From Lewinella sp. 4G2 (lineage in GTDB: Bacteria > Bacteroidota > Bacteroidia > Chitinophagales > Saprospiraceae): a stretch of 64,000 nt of DNA. The stretch spans positions 2,852,001-2,916,000 of the forward strand of contig NZ_LVWJ02000014.1 of the NCBI RefSeq assembly GCF_001625015.1, written 5' to 3'. Of this stretch, positions 49,873 to 59,600 are shown piece by piece. Below the pieces are notes generated by a model that was not told the origin of the DNA, did no database searches, and was given only the letters and a program-made list of their open reading frames with translations. Each line of letters begins with the position of its first letter. Within the stretch, counting starts at the first letter, position 1. The translations under genes were made by a program, and so were the position numbers.

Positions 49873-52800
49873 ATGCGCCTACGCCAGCTCGAAATCAAGG
49901 GGTTCAAGTCCTTCGCCAACCAGACGATCATCAACTTTGATAAGGACGTGATCGGGGTCGTGGGGCCGAATGGCTCGGGTAAATCGAATATCGTCGACGC
50001 AATCCGCTGGGTGCTCGGCGAGCAGAAGGGTAAGGAACTGCGCCTCGATAAGATGAGTTCCGTGATCTTCAACGGCACCAAAAAGAAGAAGGCCGGTAAC
50101 CTCGCCAGCGTAAGCCTGACCTTCGATAACGACAAAGGGCTGCTGCCCACGGAGTACGGCACGGTACAGATCACCCGGATGCTCTACCGCAATGGCGACA
50201 GTGAGTACCGCCTCAACGGCGTGCAGTGCCGGCTGAAGGATATCAGGTCCTTATTACTGGATACCGGGATCGGGTCCAACTCCTACGCGATCATTGCCCT
50301 GGGGATGGTGGACGATATCCTGGCCGACAAGGACAACTCCCGCCGCCGCATGTTCGAGCAGGCCGCCGGGGTGAGTAAGTACAAGCAGCGCAAGAAGGAG
50401 ACACTCAACAAACTCAAGAATACGGAGGGCGACCTGGATCGGGTAGAGGACTTGCTGCACGAGATCAACAATAACCTCGTCAGCCTCGAAAAGCAGGCCA
50501 AGCGGGCACGTCGCTACCTGGAGATCAAAGCCCAGTACAAATCCATTAGCCTGCAACTTACTCAGGCCCGGGTGGGTGCCCTGCGCAAACGCTTCGGAGA
50601 GCTGAAGGGGCAGATCACCACCGCCGAGGACGACTACCGCAACGTGGACGTAAAGATCCGCCAACTCGAAGCCACCCTTGAATCCGAGAAGGCCAAGCAC
50701 ATCGATAAGGAGAAGGCACTCGGTGAGCGCCAGAAGATGCTCAATGCCCTGGTCAATGAACTCCGCGGCCTGGAGAACGAGAAGAGATTGCTCGCCCAGC
50801 GCAAGACCTTCGTGAAGCAACAGAGCGAACAGTTGTACCGGGACATCAGCACGGCCGGTAATCAGTTGACGGATCTTTCGGAGCAGATCACCCGCATGCA
50901 AACCCAAATTGGGGAAGAGCGCGTCACGGAAGCCGAACGCAAGCAAGCACTTGATGCCGCCGAGGCCGCCCTAACGGAAATCCGTGAGGGCCACCAGTCC
51001 ATTAAGGGCCGCCTGGAAGAAGGGCTCAAAGAACAGCAGACCGAGGAACGCAAGATCTTCGAGTTCGAAAAGCAACGGGCCATCAAGGCCAACCAGATCG
51101 CCAACTACCGCAGCCAGATCGAACGCAACGAAGGAGAGATGGAAGGCCGCCGGGGCGAAAAGGAAAGCCTCGAAGCCGCCCTCGCCGAACTGGAGGCCGA
51201 AGAGAAAACCGCCCTCCAGGAATTGGAGCAACTCGAGCGCGCCGAAACCGAACGCCGGGAACAACTCGACCAGGCCCAGGAGGCCACCGACCGCCTGCAG
51301 CGCGAACAACAAAAGATCAACCGTAAGCTGGATCGCTTCCGCAACGAGTTTAAGCTCACTAAGAGCATGATCGATAGCCTGGAGGGCTTCCCCGAATCCA
51401 TCCGCTTCCTCAGCCAGAGCAAGAAGTGGAACTCGGAAGCGCAACTCCTCAGCGATCTGCTGCTGGTGGAAGAAGACTACCGCGTTGCGATCGAGAATTT
51501 CCTCGGGCCACTCCTGAACTACTACGTCGTAAACGATGCCGCCGAAGCGAAGGAAGCCATTGAATTGCTGACCAAGAGCCAGAAGGGAAAGGCCAACTTC
51601 TTCCTCCTCGACCAAATTCCCGCACGCAACGGCATCGACCCACCCGCGCCCGCCGGCACTCGCCTGGCCAGTGGGGTAGTAAGCGTGGACGCGAAGTACC
51701 GTATACTCATGGACATGCTCCTCGGCTACACGGTGATCTCCGAAAAAGACGAGTTCCCGGAAATGCCACCGGCCAGCGAGGCCCACTACGGCGTCATCAC
51801 CAAGAGCGGCCGCTTCCAGCACACGGGCATGTCCGTCAAGGGTGGTTCCGTAGGCCTGTTCGAAGGCAAAAAAATTGGCCGCAAGAAAAACCTGGAAGTA
51901 CTCGAAGGCCAGATCCAACAGGCTGAAACGGAACGCAAGGAGGTCGACAAGTCCTTATATAACGAACGCAACCGCCTCAACGAGCTGCGGCAACGCCGGG
52001 TGGATAAGGATATTCAGAACAAGCAGCGCGAACTCAGTCGCCTACAGCAAAAACGCGCCGGCCTCAAGGCACGGGTGGAAAGTTTCGCCAATTACTTCCT
52101 CGAAACCCAAACCAAGAACGAGCGGCTCGCCGAGCAAGTGAAGGCTACTACGGACGCCATCAAACTGCTGGAGGTAGACCTGACGGGGGCACAAACAGCC
52201 GTGGAAGCACTGCGCGAACAGCTGGCCGGGACGGATGGCAATTACCGCCAACTCAGTGAGCAGCTGACCGAAGCTTCGGGTGCCTACAACCAGCAGAACA
52301 TCGAGTACATCCGCCAGCAGAATAAGGTCCAGACGCTGGAGCAAGAAGTCCAGTTCCGCCAGAACCGCCTGCAGGAGCTAGGCCGCCAGGAAACCTCCAA
52401 CAAGGATCAACTGGAGAAACTCGCCAAAGAATCCCGACAATTCGAGGAGCAGGAGCAGACCATCGCCCGCAACCTCGAGCAGATGTACGCCAACCGAACG
52501 GACTACCAAACTACCCTGAATTCCGTCGAGCAGGAATACTTCGCTGCTCGCACCCACATCAATAACCTGGAAGACGAGCTTCGCCGGGAGAACCGCCGCC
52601 GGCAGGATGGACAGATTCTTGTCAACCAGCTAAAGGAAAAGTTCACGGACGTCAAGTTCAAGATCAACGGTATTGCCGAACGCCTCAAAATTGAATTCGA
52701 CCTGCAGCTGGAAGCCCTGAATGAGATGGACATCCCCGAGTGGGTAGGTTCGGAAGGTGACCTGGAATTGAAGGTAGATCGCCTCCGCTCCCGCATCGCT

Positions 52801-53433
52801 AACTACGGCGAGATCAACCCAATGGCCGTCGAGGCCTACGACGAAATGAAGGAGCGCCACGAGACTATTTCGGGGCAGCGCGACGACATTCTCAGCGCCA
52901 AACAGACCCTGATCAAAACGATCAAGGAGATCGAGGAGACGGCTACCGTCCAGTTTTTAGAGTCCTTTGAAAAGGTCCGCAATCACTTCATCGAGGTCTT
53001 CCGCAGCCTCTTCACGGAGGACGATAATTGTGACCTCATCCTCGAAACGCCGGAGGACCCGCTGGAGTCCAAGATCGAGATCATCGCCAAGCCCAAGGGC
53101 AAGCGGCCCACGACCATCAGCCAACTTTCTGGCGGGGAAAAGACGCTTACGGCCACGGCGCTACTCTTTGCGCTCTACCTCCTCAAGCCGGCGCCCTTCT
53201 GTATTTTCGACGAGGTGGACGCGCCGCTCGATGATGCCAATATTTCCAAATTCAACCGCATTATCAAGAAATTCTCGAAGGAGAGCCAGTTCATCATCGT
53301 CACTCACAACAAGCTCACGATGGAAGCCGTGGACACCATTTATGGCGTTTACACCAACGAGCAGCAGGGTAGTGGGGTGTTGCCCGTCCAGTTTACTGAG
53401 CTAGAGGGTAGTTCGGTTTTCTCCGCCGTCTAG
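49873..53433 (+). CDS. smc: Chromosome segregation protein SMC
   Basis: 1186 residues from the ATG at 49873 (MRLRQLEIKGFKSF); a frame opening at GTG 49810 adds unrelated residues. Walker A GPNGSGKS is at 31-38; long coiled coils flank a central hinge (about residues 510-690); the ABC signature LSGGEKTL begins at 1085 and Walker B FCIFDEVD is near 1109-1116. SMC forms the condensin that organises and separates chromosomes, with ScpAB, which are not nearby. A near-promoter box is five bases before the start. Confidence 0.96.
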   Translation: MRLRQLEIKGFKSFANQTIINFDKDVIGVVGPNGSGKSNIVDAIRWVLGEQKGKELRLDKMSSVIFNGTKKKKAGNLASVSLTFDNDKGLLPTEYGTVQITRMLYRNGDSEYRLNGVQCRLKDIRSLLLDTGIGSNSYAIIALGMVDDILADKDNSRRRMFEQAAGVSKYKQRKKETLNKLKNTEGDLDRVEDLLHEINNNLVSLEKQAKRARRYLEIKAQYKSISLQLTQARVGALRKRFGELKGQITTAEDDYRNVDVKIRQLEATLESEKAKHIDKEKALGERQKMLNALVNELRGLENEKRLLAQRKTFVKQQSEQLYRDISTAGNQLTDLSEQITRMQTQIGEERVTEAERKQALDAAEAALTEIREGHQSIKGRLEEGLKEQQTEERKIFEFEKQRAIKANQIANYRSQIERNEGEMEGRRGEKESLEAALAELEAEEKTALQELEQLERAETERREQLDQAQEATDRLQREQQKINRKLDRFRNEFKLTKSMIDSLEGFPESIRFLSQSKKWNSEAQLLSDLLLVEEDYRVAIENFLGPLLNYYVVNDAAEAKEAIELLTKSQKGKANFFLLDQIPARNGIDPPAPAGTRLASGVVSVDAKYRILMDMLLGYTVISEKDEFPEMPPASEAHYGVITKSGRFQHTGMSVKGGSVGLFEGKKIGRKKNLEVLEGQIQQAETERKEVDKSLYNERNRLNELRQRRVDKDIQNKQRELSRLQQKRAGLKARVESFANYFLETQTKNERLAEQVKATTDAIKLLEVDLTGAQTAVEALREQLAGTDGNYRQLSEQLTEASGAYNQQNIEYIRQQNKVQTLEQEVQFRQNRLQELGRQETSNKDQLEKLAKESRQFEEQEQTIARNLEQMYANRTDYQTTLNSVEQEYFAARTHINNLEDELRRENRRRQDGQILVNQLKEKFTDVKFKINGIAERLKIEFDLQLEALNEMDIPEWVGSEGDLELKVDRLRSRIANYGEINPMAVEAYDEMKERHETISGQRDDILSAKQTLIKTIKEIEETATVQFLESFEKVRNHFIEVFRSLFTEDDNCDLILETPEDPLESKIEIIAKPKGKRPTTISQLSGGEKTLTATALLFALYLLKPAPFCIFDEVDAPLDDANISKFNRIIKKFSKESQFIIVTHNKLTMEAVDTIYGVYTNEQQGSGVLPVQFTELEGSSVFSAV

Positions 53434-53456
53434 TGGTTCTGAGCTATTGGATTCTG

Positions 53457-53473
53457 GGCGCTGCCGCGGGTGC
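53457..53473 (+). repeat. Dispersed 17-base repeat, copy 10
   Basis: Full match with the G variant at base 12, 24 bases after the smc stop, forward orientation. Confidence 0.88.
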
Positions 53474-53599
53474 CAGGTAATGGGGAAGGAAAAATGGGAA
53501 TCACCGAGTTAATACGATAACGGGAAGCAAATAATAATTCCGCGATTGATTACCGTGACGAATATTGTCCGCAAACGAACATTGAAAGGATGTTTAACC

Positions 53600-53607
53600 T
53601 ACCTTAG
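53600..53607 (+). promoter_or_regulatory. TACCTTAG promoter box of the giant adhesin
   Basis: Near-consensus -7 box with TTG 16 bases upstream (53582-53584). It shares ACCTACCTTAGCG with the metK promoter and leaves a 74-base leader. Confidence 0.5.
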
Positions 53608-53681
53608 CGGGGTCTAAACACCTGTCAAATGTTTGGGCCCAGTGTTTTCCTCCAAGTAATCTCATTTTAGAATCCTCTTAC

Positions 53682-56600
53682 ATGATGAATTTTTTACCCC
53701 AGTGGAGCCGGACGGCTCTCTGCTGCCTGCTGCTTATCGGCGGGCTTCCCCTATTGGCCCAGCCCGCAAATGATTTGTGTGGTGACGCTGTATTGATCGC
53801 GCTCGACGTACCTACTGACGGTACGACCGTAGAGTCTACGCAAACGGATGCGCCTACGTGCGACTCTGGTTCAAGCGTCGGCCGTGGTGTATGGTACACC
53901 TTCGCCGGTACCGGTGACCAGGTGGTAATCACCGTCGACCTGGTAGGTTGGGATGCTGAGATCAACGTCAGTTCCGGCACGTGTGATGACCTGACGAACA
54001 TCATTTGCCGCGATTCTGGAAACCCAGAAACAGCTACGATCGACACGGAAGTAGGCACGAACTACTTTGTCTACGTCGCTGACTGGATCACAGGCGAAAC
54101 ACGGACGAACGACGGTGAATTCACCATTACCATCTCCGCTCCTCCAGCCCCAGCCCCGGTGCCCGCCAATGATGAGTGTGATGCTGCGGTTGCGCTTACC
54201 GTAAATGCTGACCTTGATTGCGCCGTTTTCACGTCAGGTTCTACTGAGTCTGCTACCGAATCTGCGCAGGGTAACGGCACCTGTGGTGGTACTGCTGACG
54301 ACGATGTATGGTACAGCTTCGTAGCTACTTCCGAAAGCCATACCATTGAACTCTCTAACGCGTCTGCTACCTTCGGTACGACGAGCACTGATCTCTACCA
54401 CATTGTGTGGAGCGGTACATGTGACGCTCCCGTACAGGTGCAGTGTAGCGACCCTAATACGTCCAGTCTCTCTGGCCTTACCGTTGGTGATACGTACTTG
54501 GTTCAGGTCTACAGTTGGTCTGCGACGGGCAGCATTGCCTTTGATATCTGCGTAGGAACGCCTCCACCGCCCCCCGCTAATGACGAATGTGATGCGGCAG
54601 TAGCAGTGACCGTTAACGATGATTTTGAGTGTGGTACCACTACTCCCGGTACCATCACCTCAGCTACCCAATCTCCTCAGGGCAATGGCACGTGCGGCGG
54701 TACTGAAGACGATGATGTATGGTTCAGCTTCGTTGCAACCAATGAAGCTCACCGAATCACCCTCGGTGACATTGATGGTTCAACCACAGATCTTTACCAC
54801 GTTGTGTGGAGCGGCACTTGTGATGCTCCCGTACAGGTAAATTGTAGTGACCCGAATACCAGCAATCTTACTGGCCTGACGGTAGGCGAAACCTACCTGA
54901 TCCAAGTGTACACCTGGACGGCTACGGCTGGCCAAACGGTAGACTTTACGGTCTGTATTGGTACGCCTCCCCCGCCACCAGCGAACGATGATTGTGTGGA
55001 CGCTATTGAGCTCAATGTTGAGTTTGAAGGTTTCACTTCTCCGGACACCTTTGATAACATTAGCGATACGCCATCGGACCTGCCCGCCCCTACTTGTGGT
55101 GGCACCTTCGGTGATGGTGCCGACGTGTTCTTCACCGTAACGCCCACCAGTGATACCCTCATCGTAGAGGTTGCTGATGGTGGCGACGGTTCTAACGACT
55201 TCGCCATGACGGCCTACTCCGGCCCCTGTGATGATGCCACGCAAATCGAATGTGATGATGATGACGGCCCCGGCTCTTTCCCCCGCCTTGAGCTTGGCGG
55301 TCTGACGCCCGGTGAGCCCATCCTCCTGCGCGTTTACGAATTTGGTCAGAACGGTGATGGTGCCTTTACCATCTCAGCCTTCGAGCCCGCACCAGCTGCG
55401 ATTGTCCTCGACTGCCCCACACTCGATACGATCTTCGTAAACAGCGATTGTTCCGCCACTATTGAAGACATCACCGGTGACGTTACCGCGGATGATGACG
55501 AAGCTACCTTCACCCAGGATTCCGTTGCTGGCACCATGCTAGCCTTCGACCCCGCTGTGCCTACTGCATTTGACGTAACGGTTACGGCAGTAAGCCCCAA
55601 CAACCCCGCTCCATCGACTTGTGTCGTCAGCGTAGAAATCATTGACACCATCGCTCCCATTTTAGTCTGCCGTGATGTAACCGTAGACTTGGATGACATG
55701 GGCAATAGCACGTTGGATAGCATGATGCTGGCTGATAGCGTGTTCGTAGAAGTGGTAGAAAACTGCGCTGGCGAAGTGCTTGTCGCTCAGGACGGTGACC
55801 TAAGCATCAGCTGTGCCTCCAACGGTACCGCTCGGATCACGCTCATCGGCACGGATGCTTCCGGTAACGTTGGAACTTGTATCCAGACCATTACGGTACT
55901 GGACACTAGTGAATTCTGCCTCGGCGAACTCGTCCTTGAATGTGGCGAGCCTACCGATTCCATCGCCGTTGGTGATGACTGTATGGTTGCCCTCGAAGAT
56001 TATACGGGTACCGTCATGACGAACGCCAACAACATCACCCAGGAGCCTGCTGCTGGTGAAATGGTTGGCCTGGGTGATACTACCATTTTGGTTATCGCTA
56101 CGATTGGTGATCAGATTGATACTTGTACTATCCTGGTTAACGTGGCTGACACTACCGCACCCACCGCCGTGTGTGCTGACCTGGTAATCACGTTGGACGA
56201 CGACGGCAACGCTGCGGTAGCCGATTCAGCTGCTGCCCTGGGTGCCGGCTCTACGGACAACTGCACCGTCGATGCCCTCACCTTCGCCACTGACGTAATG
56301 ACCCTTACTTGTGCAGAGGCTGGTGACTCCACGGTTACTGTTACCGTTACCGATGAAAGTGGTAACTCTTCTACCTGTACCTCTGTAATTACCATTGCCG
56401 ATTCCATCGCTCCGGTCATCACGGTAACGACACCAACCATCACTCTCAGCGACGATGGTGAGGACGAAGTTGACGTAACTGAATTCGCTACGGCCACCGA
56501 CAACTGTGACCCAGCTCCGGTACTTACGGCCAACCGCTCCCTAACGTTCGGTTGTGGTGATATTGGCGCTCAGACGGTAGTAATCACGGCGACTGACGCT

Positions 56601-59600
56601 AGTGGTAACACTTCTACCGACAGCGTCGAAGTTATTGTTCTCTTCGAACAGCCCGACCTCGCCTGTATTGCTCGCCTGAACGTCACGCTGAACGACGACT
56701 GTGCATTCATCGTAGAACCTAGCCAGGTACTTCGCGGCAATACCAACTGTCTCGATGCATTCGGCTTCGACATCATCGTTATGGACGGAGATACCAGCAA
56801 CGGCCCCATCGTTGACGGTTGTGGTACTTACGACTACATGATCCGCTCCACTGCTTCCCCGACCATGACGGCTACCGGTTTCGTTGGCGATTACGCCGAG
56901 GAGTTCTGGACCATTGAGGAAGGCGCCAACAGCAGCGTTGAATTCACTGAAGAAACCATTACCCTACTGTCACCCGGTGACGTAACGATGGGTGGAACGG
57001 ACGATGACCCCAGCGTGAGCTACCAATTCATGGAAACGGCTACCGTGACCATGACGATTGATTACTCCCTGGAATCAGAGATCCTTCCCGATGTACTTGT
57101 CGTTGATTTCAATGGCAATGTTGTATTCGAAAGCGTCGATGCGGGCACTGATGACCCGGACACCGGCAGCGAAGACTTCGAGCTTGAAGTAGAGCCTGGC
57201 AATACCCTCATTATCGGTATTGAAGGTGACGGGTTTGTCACCGGTGGCGTACAGTCCGTCGTCACGGTAAGTGACTTCACCGTTACAACTGCTAACCTAC
57301 TGGGTCTCGACTTTGAAACCTGCTGGGGTACCATTACTGCCGAAGACAAGACGCCCATCGAACTGGAAGAAACGCCGGATGATATCCTCAGCGGTCTGCT
57401 CTGTGCAGACGTAGATGCTAATAACATCAACACCCTTCCTGCTTCCGTAAGCAAGTGCTTCCTCGTTGATAACGAAGGTGAAATCATCGCCGGCTCCATG
57501 GACGCTGAGTTGATGTCCATCCTTAGCCCCGATATGTTCGACGACGTTGAGCCCGATACCGCACTCATCCCAACCTTCACGGATGGTTGTGCTTCAACCA
57601 TCGAGGTTTGTGTGTCTGATGTAGTTGCTTCTTCTCCCGACGGTTGTGGTCAGACGATCATCACCCGTACTTTCCGGGCCAACGAAGCTGACGGTTGTGC
57701 TCCGCTCAACCCCGACGAAGAAGGTGCCGATGAAGAAGTTGTTACTTCCTTCACGATCTCTTTCGACCGTCCTACTTTGGATAGCCTGAACGCTAACAAC
57801 ATTCAGCCCGTAGTAGAAATCGAAGCTTGTGGTTCTGCCACCAGCCCACTCGAGTTCCTACCCGGTGAGGACGATTACCCCTTCCTCCAGTTGGGTGAGC
57901 GTACGTTCTCCCTCGCTAGCAATGAAGCTGCTTGTTCCATGATCGCAACGACGTTCGAGAACAGCCCTAACATCATCCAGACTTGTGCCAATACGGTTAA
58001 ATTCCAGCGTACCTACACCGTTGTCGACTGGTGTAACCCTACGGAAGTACAGACCTTCAGCCAGTTCGTGAAGATTGGTGATACAACCGGTCCTACTTTC
58101 TCTGCTCCTTCCGCTACCGTTGACAATGACGGTAACCTGGACGCTACGCTGACTTACCGTACTAACGTAGGTGGTGAGTGTGCCGCAATGGTTCGCCTCG
58201 ACGGGCCAGGCGTTGGTGCAGTCGACGAATGTGCCGGAGAGATCACCATGTCGGTAGCCATCTACCCCGAAGGCGACCTGACCCGTGCTCCATTTGGCGC
58301 TTACCCCGTGATCATGGATAACGGTGCTCCGGAAATGTCCGACCCACTGGAAGTTGGTGACTACGCCTTCGTGTACACCTCCACTGATGTATGTGGTAAC
58401 CAAACCGTTTCTACCGTTCCTTTCCAGGTAGTTGACGGTAACGGCCCCGCTGCCTTCTGTGAAGATGGCCTCAACATTGGCCTGAGTCGCCCCGCCGGTC
58501 TCGCCGTCGTTACGCCAGACCAAATCGATAAAGGTTCTTCCGACGATTGTTCCTCTGAGCTTACCTACCAGGTAGGTGTCAGTGCGGACATGACTTCCAT
58601 CCCTACGGAATTCTCCGATGAGGTGGTCTTCACTTGTGATGACCTTGGTACGCAATTCGTAACCCTCGAAGTCACTGATGAAGAGGAGAACGTAAACTAC
58701 TGTTGGACGACCGTCCTTGTAGAGCTCAAGGTTGGTGACACGCCAACCTGTATCGCTCCTAGCGCTGTAACCCTGACTTGTTCTGAATTCACCACTGCAC
58801 TTCCTGGCAACCTCGAAGAAGCTACCGACGAAGAGTTGAACGCTGCCTTCGGTGTAGCTACTGGTGTCGGCACCTGTGGCGCTGAGGTAACCGGCGAGTT
58901 TATCGTCAACAACCTTAACGAGTGTGGTATCGGTACCGCCGTACGTGAGTACCAGGCGACTGACCCACAGGGTGGCGTTTCCCAGAACACCTGTACGCAG
59001 CTGATCACCATCGTTGGGATCTACGACTACCAGATCGTTCTTCCTGGTAACGCCCGCACGAACGACTGTATGGATGAATTCGAAGCTGATGAGCTTGAGA
59101 TCGTTGGTGGTGCTTGTGACCTCCCCGTTGTTACTCCGGTAACCGAAGAGATCTTCAACACTGCTGGTGAAGAGTGCTACCAGATCCGTACTACGTACAC
59201 GATCGTTAACACTTGCGAATTTGACCCTGCCACCGGCGGTACTACCGTCATCTCCCGCGACGGTCTTGACGTTTCCGACAGCGACCCCATCTACCTAAAC
59301 GTAGTGAGCCGCAATGCTGCTACTGAAGGTGATGACCTTGCTTTCGTTTCCGGTTCTGACAACCTGCAGTTCACGCCAAACGATGATGATGATCTCGAAC
59401 TCGTTGGTTACGCTGCCTCTGCTGGCCGTGGTAACTTCACGTACGTTCAGAACATCAACGTATTTGACCGCACGAGCCCAGTTGTAGAAGCTGCTGCTCC
59501 TACCGCTTGTATTCCTGGTTGTACGGCTGACCTCAGCTTGCCATTCACGGCTACTGATGAGTGTCTTGCTCCTCGTATCCAGCTTGAGCTCGATCCTAAC

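Noticed and set aside
49902..49916. GGTTCAAGTCC resembling a tRNA T-arm
   Set aside because: It lies inside the conserved start of smc (KGFKSF) with no acceptor or anticodon stems around it.
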